Of a DNA stretch of 42,907 bases, positions 23,837-31,867 are shown piece by piece (position 1 is the stretch's first letter; each line of letters opens with the position of its first letter). The position numbers and the translations under genes were made by a program. Below the pieces are notes generated by a model. That model saw only the letters and a list, made by a program, of their open reading frames with translations, had not been told where the DNA came from and did no database searches. Origin of the DNA: Bacilli bacterium (GTDB lineage: Bacteria > Bacillota_I > Bacilli_A > RFN20 > CAG-826); the NCBI GenBank assembly GCA_017450325.1, contig JAFSVB010000170.1:1-42907 (forward strand). The letters run 5' to 3'.

Positions 23837-23845
23837 TGATATTGT
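23837..23845 (+). promoter_or_regulatory. Extended -10 of the GGDEF-EAL gene
   Basis: TGA-TATTGT ends 9 nt before the ATG at 23855; predicted leader about 3 nt, no Shine-Dalgarno sequence. Confidence 0.5.
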
Positions 23846-23854
23846 TTAGAGGCT

Positions 23855-25597
23855 ATGAACTGCTCCGTCGTTTTAAGTTTGGCCGATTCATGGGGGTTCT
23901 ACGCGGCCCTGGCGTTGCTTTTCCTGTTGGTCGTGGCCATGATCGTGACCTTTGCGGTCACCGAGCGACGCACGAAGAATTACAAACGGATCCTCGAGGA
24001 GCAAAGCAATTCGGTGCGCGTCTTCATCCTGAACCTGCGCGAGGATGACGTGCAGTACTTCAACGTCACCTCCCTCCATACCGTCCATCATTGCAGCGTC
24101 TCGGAGTTCTATCAGAAATTCCCGTTCTCCGAGCAAAAGAAAGTCATCAACTGGATCAACGCCGTCATGGACCCGTCCACCCAGGCCCCGGAATACTTGG
24201 AGACGGACATCCAGGAGAACCGCACCCGCAGGCAGTATTTCTCCATGTTGCAAGTAGAGGCGGTGGACTTCGAGCATCAAATCCTTCACCTGCAATCCTA
24301 CCTGCTCAAATACATGGGTATTTCGAAGAACGATGGCCCGAACAACCACGGTTTATCCACGATGAAAGAGGTCGAGGAGGCCATCCTCGCCGGCGGTACA
24401 AGGCGCGGCTTGACGATGGCGTTCCGCTTCGTCTATAAACGCATCACCGACAAAGACAAGGAAATCGACCCGCTGGCCTTCAATCAGTTCAAGAACGCGC
24501 TGTTCCCGTTCTTGCAGGGCAAGCGCTATCTTTTGCAGGCGTCGGGAAATGAACTCGTCTTCTGTGACCTTCGTCTCGAGGAAAAGGCCAAAGGCGTCTA
24601 CCTCGTCCGTTCGTGTCTCAACGCGGTCAACCGTTACATGGTCCTTAACGGCGTCTCGTCCACCATCGATGTGCGCGTCGGGGTGGCGGAGCATCGTTTC
24701 TTCGCCAAAGAACCCGAAAAAATCGTCGAGACGGCCCGAAGGCTTGCGATGGAGGCCTTCGCGGACCGCGACCCCACCATCTGGTACGAACGTGGTCGCA
24801 AGTCCTATAACGCCACCGACGATAGCTCCTACCGCACCGAGGTCGAGCGCATCATCAACGAAAAGAAACTCCGCTATCGTTTCCGCCCAGTATTCTGGGT
24901 CACACAAGGACGCGTCATGGGCTACCTCACCAAGGCCGAGCCCGTGGAGACGTACTTCGATTCGATGGAGGACCTCAAGGATTACGCGATGCGTACCGAG
25001 GACGACCGAAGCCTCTTCCACACGGTCGCCAAGGAGACCATCCAGCGTTTCTTATCCGAGCGTCCAAGCGATCAGCAATGCCTCTTCTATTCCGTCCGTT
25101 TGACGGAGCGCGGATATATGCTGCTCACCTTCGCTCGCATCCCAGGAGCCCGTAACGCCCACTTGGTCCTGACATTCGACGAGGCCGATATCTCCTCCCA
25201 CCTCGACCACATGGACGACGATGGCATCATCCTGGATATGCGTGCCATTAAGGCCAAGGGCTACGAAGTGGCGCTCGTGCTCAACTCGAGCCAGCTCCAG
25301 CTTCCCGCGAAGGTCTATGGGGCGTTCGATTACTTCATCTGCTCCTTCGCGTTTGAAAACGCCGCTGTTGAAGGCTCCTCCACGCGCCTTCGCTCGCACT
25401 TGCATACGCTCGTGGAGAAACTGCTCAAATACAACAAGCCCATCATCGCCTCGGACTTCGATGGCTGGCCCGCCGTGGAACTCATGGTGCGCTCTGGGCT
25501 TGAATACATTTCCTCGGAAGCGTTCGCGCCATATGACGTGATGATGAATCCCATCAACCCGAAAATCGTGAAACGCGTTAAGGACATGAAGAACTAA
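23855..25597 (+). CDS. Membrane-anchored protein with degenerate GGDEF and EAL domains
   Basis: 580 residues. One transmembrane helix (about residues 13-36), a region of roughly 120 residues that may be a PAS-like sensor, then a GGDEF-like domain whose signature reads SGNEL (residues 230-234) and an EAL-like domain beginning RYRFRPVFWVTQGRVMGYLTKAEP, where the EAL position reads YLT (357-359). The later metal-binding motifs of active EAL phosphodiesterases are not recognisable (DDDGIILDM, FDYFICSF). It is probably unable to make or degrade c-di-GMP and may bind a nucleotide or act as a scaffold. Domain recognition is by pattern only. proS follows 42 nt downstream. Confidence 0.72.
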   Translation: MNCSVVLSLADSWGFYAALALLFLLVVAMIVTFAVTERRTKNYKRILEEQSNSVRVFILNLREDDVQYFNVTSLHTVHHCSVSEFYQKFPFSEQKKVINWINAVMDPSTQAPEYLETDIQENRTRRQYFSMLQVEAVDFEHQILHLQSYLLKYMGISKNDGPNNHGLSTMKEVEEAILAGGTRRGLTMAFRFVYKRITDKDKEIDPLAFNQFKNALFPFLQGKRYLLQASGNELVFCDLRLEEKAKGVYLVRSCLNAVNRYMVLNGVSSTIDVRVGVAEHRFFAKEPEKIVETARRLAMEAFADRDPTIWYERGRKSYNATDDSSYRTEVERIINEKKLRYRFRPVFWVTQGRVMGYLTKAEPVETYFDSMEDLKDYAMRTEDDRSLFHTVAKETIQRFLSERPSDQQCLFYSVRLTERGYMLLTFARIPGARNAHLVLTFDEADISSHLDHMDDDGIILDMRAIKAKGYEVALVLNSSQLQLPAKVYGAFDYFICSFAFENAAVEGSSTRLRSHLHTLVEKLLKYNKPIIASDFDGWPAVELMVRSGLEYISSEAFAPYDVMMNPINPKIVKRVKDMKN

Positions 25598-25639
25598 TGC
25601 GCGTATATTAATAGGCGCGCTGAAAGGATGGCTACGATT

Positions 25640-27079
25640 ATGGCTAAGATTCAAAACAAAAACGATGCGATTACCTCCCGCGACGAGGACTTCGCTCAAT
25701 GGTACACGGATGTCTGCCGCAAGGCGGAACTGATGGACTATTCGTCCGTTAAGGGGTTTATCGACTATCTCCCCTATGGATATGCGATCTGGGAACAGAT
25801 TCAGGCGCAACTCGACCGCCGTTTCAAGGACGTGGGAACCGAGAACGTCTATTTGCCGATGATCATCCCCACCTCTTTGTTCAATAAAGAGAAGGATCAC
25901 ATCGATGGTTTTGCCCCCGAGACGCTCGTGGCGACGATGGGCGGAGGAGAGCGTCTCTCCGACCCGCTGATCATCCGTCCGACCTCCGAGGTGCTTTTCT
26001 GCGACCTCTATAAGAAAATCGTCTCTTCGTATCGCGACTTGCCGAAAGTCTATAACCAATGGTGCTCGGTGGTTCGCTGGGAGAAGACGACTCGCCCGTT
26101 CCTCCGCGGCTCGGAATTCCTCTGGCAGGAAGGGCACTGCCTCTTTGAGACGGAAGAGGAGGCGCGCAATAACGCCCAGACCATGCTCGGGATCTATGAT
26201 GAGGTCGGCCGCGACGTTCTGGCCATTCCCTTTGTCAAAGGGCGCAAGACCGAACACGAAAAATTCGCCGGCGCTGTCGCGACCTATACCATTGAGGCCC
26301 TCATGCACGATGGCAAGGCCCTCCAAGCGGGCACGACCCATTACTTTGGGCAGGGCTTCGCGGACGCCTTTGGCATTCGCTTCCTCGGCCGTAACAACAA
26401 GCTTGAGGTTCCTCACCAGACTTCTTGGGGCGTTTCCACTCGCCTTATCGGCGCTGTGATTATGGTCCATGGCGATGACAACGGCCTTGTCTTGCCCCCT
26501 CAGATCGCCCCGATTCAAATCGTTATCGTCCCCGTCCGCCAAGAAACGGAGGGTGTCTTGGACAAATGCCGCGAGATGGCTGCGACCTACAAGAAAATGG
26601 GATATCGCGTCAAGCTCGATGACTCTGATCGCACCCCTGGCTGGAAGTTCGCGCAATGGGAGATGAAGGGCGTGCCTTTACGCATCGAGGTCGGACCCCG
26701 CGACCTCGCGGAAGGCAAGGCGGTGCTTACCAAGCGCGTCAACGGCGAGAAGATCTTCGTCCAAATCGATGAGCTCCCCGCGATGCTTCCGGATATCTTC
26801 GCCAAGATTCACGAGGATATGTACGCCAAAGCCAAAGACCAGCTCGACCATAGCGTCGTCGACGTCGATAACCTTGAGGAACTGAATGCCGCTTTAAGCA
26901 AAGGCGGCTACGCCCGCATGGCTTTCTGCGGCGAGGCGGAGTGCGAGCTCAAGATCAAAGAGGTCACTGGCGGTGGAACTGCGCGTGCCATTTACAAAGA
27001 AGAAGTTCCCGAGGGAACGATGTGCCCCGTATGCGGTAAAAAGGCTACGATGGTCGTCTATTTTGCAAAAGCTTATTAA
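25640..27079 (+). CDS. proS: Prolyl-tRNA synthetase, archaeal/eukaryotic type
   Basis: 479 residues from the ATG at 25640; an ATG at 25628 is in frame but the GAAAGGA sequence abuts it, leaving no room for ribosome binding. Class II synthetase of the form without the bacterial editing insert: IIRPTSEVLF, RWEKTTRPFLRGSEFLWQEGH, KGRKTEHEKFAGA, a HGDDNGLVLPP motif 3 region, an anticodon domain, and a C-terminal zinc domain (C-x4-C and CPVC) ending in the invariant terminal Tyr. Charges tRNA-Pro. A TATATT box is at 25604-25609, flanked by GCGCG/CGCGC repeats. Confidence 0.95.
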   Translation: MAKIQNKNDAITSRDEDFAQWYTDVCRKAELMDYSSVKGFIDYLPYGYAIWEQIQAQLDRRFKDVGTENVYLPMIIPTSLFNKEKDHIDGFAPETLVATMGGGERLSDPLIIRPTSEVLFCDLYKKIVSSYRDLPKVYNQWCSVVRWEKTTRPFLRGSEFLWQEGHCLFETEEEARNNAQTMLGIYDEVGRDVLAIPFVKGRKTEHEKFAGAVATYTIEALMHDGKALQAGTTHYFGQGFADAFGIRFLGRNNKLEVPHQTSWGVSTRLIGAVIMVHGDDNGLVLPPQIAPIQIVIVPVRQETEGVLDKCREMAATYKKMGYRVKLDDSDRTPGWKFAQWEMKGVPLRIEVGPRDLAEGKAVLTKRVNGEKIFVQIDELPAMLPDIFAKIHEDMYAKAKDQLDHSVVDVDNLEELNAALSKGGYARMAFCGEAECELKIKEVTGGGTARAIYKEEVPEGTMCPVCGKKATMVVYFAKAY

Positions 27080-27084
27080 AATGA

Positions 27085-27114
27085 TTGGATAACTGTCCGC
27101 CTTTGTTGTATATT
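27085..27114 (+). promoter_or_regulatory. Promoter of tRNA-Ser(GCT)
   Basis: TTGGAT (27085-27090) and TATATT (27109-27114), 18 nt apart, just after the proS stop. Confidence 0.65.
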
Positions 27115-27125
27115 TAGTGGCCGAC

Positions 27126-27216
27126 GGAGGCATACCCAAGAGGCCGAAGGGGACGGTTTGCTAAACCGTTAGTGGTCGCAAGGCCAGCGAGAGTTCAAAT
27201 CTCTCTGCCTCCGCCA
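27126..27216 (+). tRNA. tRNA-Ser (anticodon GCT)
   Basis: 91 nt with encoded CCA. Acceptor GGAGGCA/TGCCTCC, anticodon stem ACGGT/ACCGT with loop TTGCTAA, long variable arm, T arm GAGAG-TTCAAAT-CTCTC. It reads AGC and AGU codons. Confidence 0.97.
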
Positions 27217-27229
27217 TTCCTTAAAACAG

Positions 27230-27262
27230 AGGCTCCGATCCGATTAGGTCGAGGCCTTTTTT
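27230..27262 (+). terminator. Terminator of tRNA-Ser(GCT)
   Basis: AGGCTCCGA pairs with TCGAGGCCT (one mismatch, one G-U), followed by six T. The next 119 nt up to the cca stop hold nothing I recognise. Confidence 0.75.
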
Positions 27263-27381
27263 CATGTGCCGATTAGGAAACTCCAAAGAAAAAAGAAACG
27301 GCGATATCTAAGCCACTCAGATTATGAACATGCAATGAAATAAGATGGCGTTTTGCAGTGGATTTTTGAGTATTTCGATAT

Positions 27382-28701
27382 TTAGAAGGCGGCTCTAATT
27401 CGTTGCAGTAGGGCATCCTTTTCATTGGGCGATCGCTCGCTCATAACTTCTTCTAGAGCATAGTGGAGCGCGACGCCAATCGCCTTTCCTTGCAAGCCCA
27501 TCTTCATGAGGTCGTTGCCGTCGATCGCGAGGTCTTTCAAGGAAAAGGCCTCCTTGTTTTCAAGAATGTCTTTGGCGATGGAAAGGATTTCCTCCACGGG
27601 AATAGGAATGAGAATCGTGTGATCGGCGTGGTCGGCCTGTTGCAAGTCGAGGAGTTTCGATAAAAGCGTTAATGGGTCGATTCCAGAAATATCGGAGCAA
27701 TGGGCGAGGAAACGGCGGACGCTTTGCCGCGTCGCGACGATTTTCGAATCGTGGAATCGAATGAGGAAAAGAATCTGCGCGACTTCGACGCTTGGCAGGC
27801 GATATTGCTTGAGTATGGGTTCTGCGAGTTGGGCACTGACGAAGGGATGGGCGGGGAAGTGGTAGATGATTTCCGCGTCTTTCTTTTCGATGGAAACGGT
27901 ATGGACTTTGCCGTTATCGTGCAGCAACGCCGCAAGGCGAGTGATGAAATCCGGCTTTGTCTTTCCGACGACGTGAGCGATGTGGTCGTAAAGTTCGTGG
28001 GCGTGCCAATGGTTATGTTGGTCAAAGCCTATGGTATCCAGGAGGTCCGGGAATAAAGAGGCGAACAACGCGTCATAACGTAAAAGGACATCTGTGATAT
28101 CTTGGGCGAGGAGGACCTCGCGCAGCTCAGTGAGAACCCGCTCTTTGGCGACGTCCATGATCAAAGAGGCAAGATGTCGGATCTGCTCGCTTATGGATGG
28201 GTCGATGTCATACCCGTATTTTGCGTGAAAGCGCAGGATGCGTAGCATCCGTAGCGGATCCTCGCGGAATATTTTTTCGGGGTCCATCGGTGTCTTTAGC
28301 AGATGCGCATTGATGTCCGCTTGCCCGCCATAAGGATCCAAGAGCTTTTCGCCGTCATATGCCATGGCGTTGATGGTCAAGTCGCGGTGTGCGAGGTCTT
28401 CTTCGATAGTGGGGCGGCGCCCTTCCTCGAAACGATAGGTACTGATCTCCACATTGTGCTTATGGGTGCGAACGGTGACCGTGCCGTGTTTGCGTCCGTT
28501 GCTGTTAATCTTCTGAACGCCATCAAAAACAAACTCGATTTGGGGCACGGTCGCGTTCGTTGCGAGGTCGTAGTCTTTTGGCTCCTTACCTAGAAGCATA
28601 TCCCGCACGGCCCCGCCCACAAGAAAGCACTCGTAGCCATGCTTGCGGATTTCGTCGATGAGCTCCCATAGAAAAGGCGGAAGGTCGAAGTGAATGTCCA
28701 T
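27382..28701 (-). CDS. cca: CCA tRNA nucleotidyltransferase
   Basis: 439 residues from MDIHFDLPPFLW. It adds or repairs the 3' CCA of tRNAs. The nucleotidyltransferase motif FLVGGAVRDMLLG with DYDLATNA, the RRPTIEEDLAHRDLTINAMA segment, and EDPLRMLRILRFHAKYG are all typical of the class II enzyme; an HD-type segment (LLHDNGK) follows. The long open frame upstream overlaps the divergent promoter, so the ATG at 28701 is chosen. TTTCCA and TATCAT (17 nt apart) end 7 nt before it with no Shine-Dalgarno sequence. The tRNAs in this window already encode CCA, so repair is the likely main job. Confidence 0.94.
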   Translation of the reverse strand: MDIHFDLPPFLWELIDEIRKHGYECFLVGGAVRDMLLGKEPKDYDLATNATVPQIEFVFDGVQKINSNGRKHGTVTVRTHKHNVEISTYRFEEGRRPTIEEDLAHRDLTINAMAYDGEKLLDPYGGQADINAHLLKTPMDPEKIFREDPLRMLRILRFHAKYGYDIDPSISEQIRHLASLIMDVAKERVLTELREVLLAQDITDVLLRYDALFASLFPDLLDTIGFDQHNHWHAHELYDHIAHVVGKTKPDFITRLAALLHDNGKVHTVSIEKKDAEIIYHFPAHPFVSAQLAEPILKQYRLPSVEVAQILFLIRFHDSKIVATRQSVRRFLAHCSDISGIDPLTLLSKLLDLQQADHADHTILIPIPVEEILSIAKDILENKEAFSLKDLAIDGNDLMKMGLQGKAIGVALHYALEEVMSERSPNEKDALLQRIRAAF

Positions 28702-28708
28702 CTCAATA

Positions 28709-28737
28709 ATGATACTCGAAAAAGACTGCAATGGAAA
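28709..28737 (-). promoter_or_regulatory. Promoter of cca, predicted leaderless start
   Basis: On the minus strand TTTCCA (28737-28732) and TATCAT (28714-28709), 17 nt apart; 7 nt to the ATG. Confidence 0.6.
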
Positions 28738-28766
28738 AAAGTGCTTCCTCGCGCGAAGAAGAAGTA

Positions 28767-28772
28767 TATAAT
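28767..28772 (+). promoter_or_regulatory. -10 box of the 28781 membrane protein gene
   Basis: Perfect TATAAT, 8 nt before the ATG, no Shine-Dalgarno sequence. A weak TTCCTC lies 16 nt upstream. Confidence 0.55.
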
Positions 28773-28780
28773 TTCGCGGT

Positions 28781-29416
28781 ATGGAAAAAATCAAGACCAC
28801 TCCAAAGAATCCAGCAAATATCAATAGACGTGCGTTCATCGGTTTCACGATCTTCGACGCGATCCACATCATCTGCGCGGTTATCCTGATGATCCACGCT
28901 TATTCCTCGAACCCGATTAATTCGCTCTTAGCCGCGGAAAGTGGCGTTGAAATTGTTTTTTCCTTGCTCCTTGTCGTCTTTATCGCTTGCCTTGCGGAGC
29001 ATAATGAACACCATGAGTACTTCCACGCGATGTATACGTTCGCCTGGCTCGTCGCCATCGCGAGCTTGCTCATCCCATCGACCTTCTCCATACCGGAAAT
29101 CGTCGCTTTCGATTGGACAAACCATGACGAAAGCGTCCTGGTCACCATCGCCATTCTGGTCATTCTTTTGTATTTAGTTATCTTCGTATTGCTTGCCCTA
29201 ACGACGTTCACGTCGCGAAAAGCCCGCCGGTGGAATCGTCTCATCCACATTTCTTTGATTCTAATTCTGGTCACCGCCGTCTTTAAGATCACTTTTGAAA
29301 TCATCTTCCCGATCGATAATTTCGAGACCATCGTGACCATTATCAAAGATCTTGCGCCTGTCGCGCCCGTGGTGATTAGCTTCAGTCTTTGGAATAAGCG
29401 CGATTTCCAAGAATAA
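28781..29416 (+). CDS. Multi-pass membrane protein of unknown function
   Basis: 211 residues. Hydrophobic segments at about residues 18-42, 50-72, 82-103, 118-145, 155-178 and a weaker one near the C-terminus suggest five or six helices with a lysine-rich cytoplasmic N-terminus. A histidine-rich loop (EHNEHHEYFH, about residues 74-83) lies between the second and third helices. I do not recognise the family. Start fixed by a TATAAT 8 nt upstream; divergent from cca and convergent with plsX, 17 nt apart and without a clear terminator. Confidence 0.75.
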   Translation: MEKIKTTPKNPANINRRAFIGFTIFDAIHIICAVILMIHAYSSNPINSLLAAESGVEIVFSLLLVVFIACLAEHNEHHEYFHAMYTFAWLVAIASLLIPSTFSIPEIVAFDWTNHDESVLVTIAILVILLYLVIFVLLALTTFTSRKARRWNRLIHISLILILVTAVFKITFEIIFPIDNFETIVTIIKDLAPVAPVVISFSLWNKRDFQE

Positions 29417-29433
29417 GGCGGTTTTTGCGAAGA

Positions 29434-30450
29434 TTATTCAGGTTTTTCTTTCGTGTTTATGGAACTGATCGCTTCGGCGATCTTTTCTTGCAGTCCGAGT
29501 TTTGCAAGGCAATACCCCTCGAGTATGGTGGCCTCAAAGGTCTCTGCCTCCGACTTGCCATGGCACTTCAGAACGAGTTTCTTCGCGCCTAGAAGTGGGG
29601 CGCAGGCTTTCTTCGCATGGTTGAAGGGTTCCTTGACTTTCTTGAGGCCTTTTAACTGGAGCAAAGCGCCGAGCTTCGTGAAGATGTTCCTATAAAGGGC
29701 CGCTTTGAAGAGGTCGGAGATGAAATACGCGCCCTCTTCAAGGGACTTCAAGAAGATATTACCCGCGAAGCCATCGCAGACCACGATGTCCGCTTCGCCG
29801 CGGAGCACGTGGTCGCCCTCGATGTTGCCGATGAAATTCAAGGAGGTCTTCTTCAAGGCTTCGTAGGTTTCCTTGACGACCTCGTTGCCTTTCCCTTCTT
29901 CTTGACCGACGGATAGGGTCGCGATGCGCGGCGATTCCACGCCGAGCATGCGGAGGTAACTATCGGCCATGAAAGCGAACTGGACGAGATATTCGCTCTT
30001 GCAGTCCATGTTTGCGCCGGCGTCGAGGAGACGGACGAAACCGCCTTGCCGCGTCGGCAAGGTCGCAAGAAGGGCGGGGCGGCCAACACCTGGCAAGCGC
30101 CCGATGCGCAGGACCGTACCGGTTAAAAGGGCACCTGTTGGTCCGGCGGATACCATGCCGTCGATATCGTCCCGCTTGCGCAAAGCGTCAAAGCAAAGAG
30201 CGAGGGTGGAGTCTGGCTTTTGCTTGATGAACAAGGACGGGTGGTCTTCGTTGGTGACCGCGATTTCGCTATGGATGATTTCAACGCGCTTACGATCGAT
30301 TTGGCCTTTATCAAGCGTCGACTCGATCTCCTTTTGCGGGCCGACGAGGACTAATTCTAGGTCCGCCTCCTTCTGCAGTGCGGCGACCGCTCCTTCAAGT
30401 ACGGCCTTCGGGGCGTTATCTCCGCCCAGTACATCCACGAGAATTCTCAT
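29434..30450 (-). CDS. plsX: Phosphate acyltransferase PlsX
   Basis: 338 residues, normal PlsX length. Converts acyl-ACP to acyl phosphate, the acyl donor for PlsY, at the start of phospholipid synthesis. Typical segments: DVLGGDNAP at the N-terminus, VSAGPTGALLTG, LLDAGANMDCK, the IEGDHVLRGEADIVVCDGFAGNIFLK run and a C-terminal helix pair. AGGAGG lies 8 nt before ATG. Often it sits in an operon with fapR, acpP or rnc, but here it stands alone, divergent from the zinc-ribbon/Sel1 gene. Confidence 0.95.
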   Translation of the reverse strand: MRILVDVLGGDNAPKAVLEGAVAALQKEADLELVLVGPQKEIESTLDKGQIDRKRVEIIHSEIAVTNEDHPSLFIKQKPDSTLALCFDALRKRDDIDGMVSAGPTGALLTGTVLRIGRLPGVGRPALLATLPTRQGGFVRLLDAGANMDCKSEYLVQFAFMADSYLRMLGVESPRIATLSVGQEEGKGNEVVKETYEALKKTSLNFIGNIEGDHVLRGEADIVVCDGFAGNIFLKSLEEGAYFISDLFKAALYRNIFTKLGALLQLKGLKKVKEPFNHAKKACAPLLGAKKLVLKCHGKSEAETFEATILEGYCLAKLGLQEKIAEAISSINTKEKPE

Positions 30451-30523
30451 CGCGGTTTCCTCCTATGACAATCTTAGTGCTTCTCGCGCTCATAATGCGC
30501 GTCACTATGATAAGATAATGCCC

Positions 30524-31867
30524 ATGTCTGAAAAAGTCGAAAACAAAATCATTCAATATCAGTCCCATACTCGGGACAACGAATTGGACATCATGTCCTC
30601 CTCCCAGTGCGGGTGCATTTGCTGTGGCGAGGTGTTTTCCGCGCGCGATGTCCATCTATGGGTTGAAGAAGGAAACGTTCTTTCCGCCCGCTGTCCGCGA
30701 TGCGGATTGCCCTACGTCGTCAGTGATTCGTCGGGTCTTCCCCTAGACCAAAAAACCCTTTCTCAACTATCGGACTATTTGCTTGATAACAAAAAAGAAT
30801 CGGGGATTTACGATGAAATCTGCCGGTTTTGTGCCGATTACTACGCTGGAAAAATCGATAACAACGACATCGAGATGATCCGCCTTTACGAGCGTTATAT
30901 CCGCTTGCTTTATCGCGAATTCAAAGATCCGGCTGCCGCGTTTGCCTTAGGGCGTATCTATGCCGACGGCTCGCCGCTTACGGCCGTCGATCGCGATAAG
31001 GCCATCGCCTATTTTGAAGACGAGCTTCTTTGCCAAGACGGCCGTTCCTTCTATGAGGCGGGCTTGCTTTATTTGGCTCGCGGGGAACGCGGGGATAATC
31101 GCCGCGCTTTTGAGGCGTTCTCCAAATCTTCGGCCCTAGGCAGCCTAGAAGGGTCGATGTATATCGCGATTTTCTATCTCCATGGCAACTACGTGAAAGC
31201 GGATCAGGACTTCGCGGTCAACACTCTTTTATCCGTTTTTGGCGGTCTTTATTCCCGTGCGCTCGTGGAGAGGCAGGGCTATGTGGAACTCATCTTCTGT
31301 GCCTTTCATATCGGCTATTGCTTCTATGAGGGCTTAGGGTGCCCGCAATCGGAGTCCCGCGCGATCCGCTATTGGCTGATTACGCAGTACTTCCTCGACA
31401 ATGCGGTGAGCCGCATGAACGTAAAACTTCCTTGGATCGATGAATTCAAGAATCTGTTTTCCATGGCGATGGTGAACAAGAACCTAGCCAATGAGGGTCC
31501 TCTTTTCGACGAGGATACTTTCTATGATTCGTTCTTCGAGCAGCAAGAAGCGACTACGCCGAAGCTTCTAAAGTACATGGACTATGCCGAGGATACCGGC
31601 AGCGTTCGCTTTGGCATCTCCTCCAGCGTCCCGCTTCTTATCATCGATGCGGGCAATTTCTGCGTGACTCAGGCAAATGATTCCGATTGGGAAATGACGC
31701 TAGCCAAGTTCGTTCGCCTTAGCGATGAGAACACGTTCAATCGTTTTGAGTTCATCGGTCAGTACATGGTTCGCTTCGTCCTTGATGACCCCATCCGCGG
31801 TGCGGTCGCCATCGCCGAGCTTTCCTTTGAACCTCCCGTCGAAGAGGAGCAACCGAAAGAAGAATGA
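30524..31867 (+). CDS. Zinc-ribbon protein with Sel1/TPR-like repeats
   Basis: 447 residues from MSEKVENKII; the frame is open far upstream but antisense to plsX. Residues about 29-65 hold two pairs of cysteines (CICCGEVF and CPRCGLPY) like a zinc ribbon. The middle has helix pairs such as AAFALGRIYADGSPLTAVDRDKAIAYF and IGYCFYEGLGCPQSESRAIRYW that fit Sel1-type repeats, which bind proteins. The C-terminal ~100 residues are a separate acidic-ended domain. Function unknown. It overlaps the first ABC gene by 4 nt, so it may regulate or assist the exporter. A TATGAT (30506-30511) or GATAAT (30514-30519) box lies just upstream. Confidence 0.75.
   Translation: MSEKVENKIIQYQSHTRDNELDIMSSSQCGCICCGEVFSARDVHLWVEEGNVLSARCPRCGLPYVVSDSSGLPLDQKTLSQLSDYLLDNKKESGIYDEICRFCADYYAGKIDNNDIEMIRLYERYIRLLYREFKDPAAAFALGRIYADGSPLTAVDRDKAIAYFEDELLCQDGRSFYEAGLLYLARGERGDNRRAFEAFSKSSALGSLEGSMYIAIFYLHGNYVKADQDFAVNTLLSVFGGLYSRALVERQGYVELIFCAFHIGYCFYEGLGCPQSESRAIRYWLITQYFLDNAVSRMNVKLPWIDEFKNLFSMAMVNKNLANEGPLFDEDTFYDSFFEQQEATTPKLLKYMDYAEDTGSVRFGISSSVPLLIIDAGNFCVTQANDSDWEMTLAKFVRLSDENTFNRFEFIGQYMVRFVLDDPIRGAVAIAELSFEPPVEEEQPKEE

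Noticed and set aside
25599-25620. GCGCG...CGCGC inverted repeat around the proS -10 region as an operator or terminator
   Set aside because: Short arms in a GC-rich background and no T run; too weak to call.
25052-26656. Long open frame of 534 codons on the minus strand across the GGDEF-EAL and proS genes
   Set aside because: It is antisense to two well-supported genes, has no ribosome-binding site or recognisable motif, and long antisense frames are expected here from the GC-rich third codon positions.
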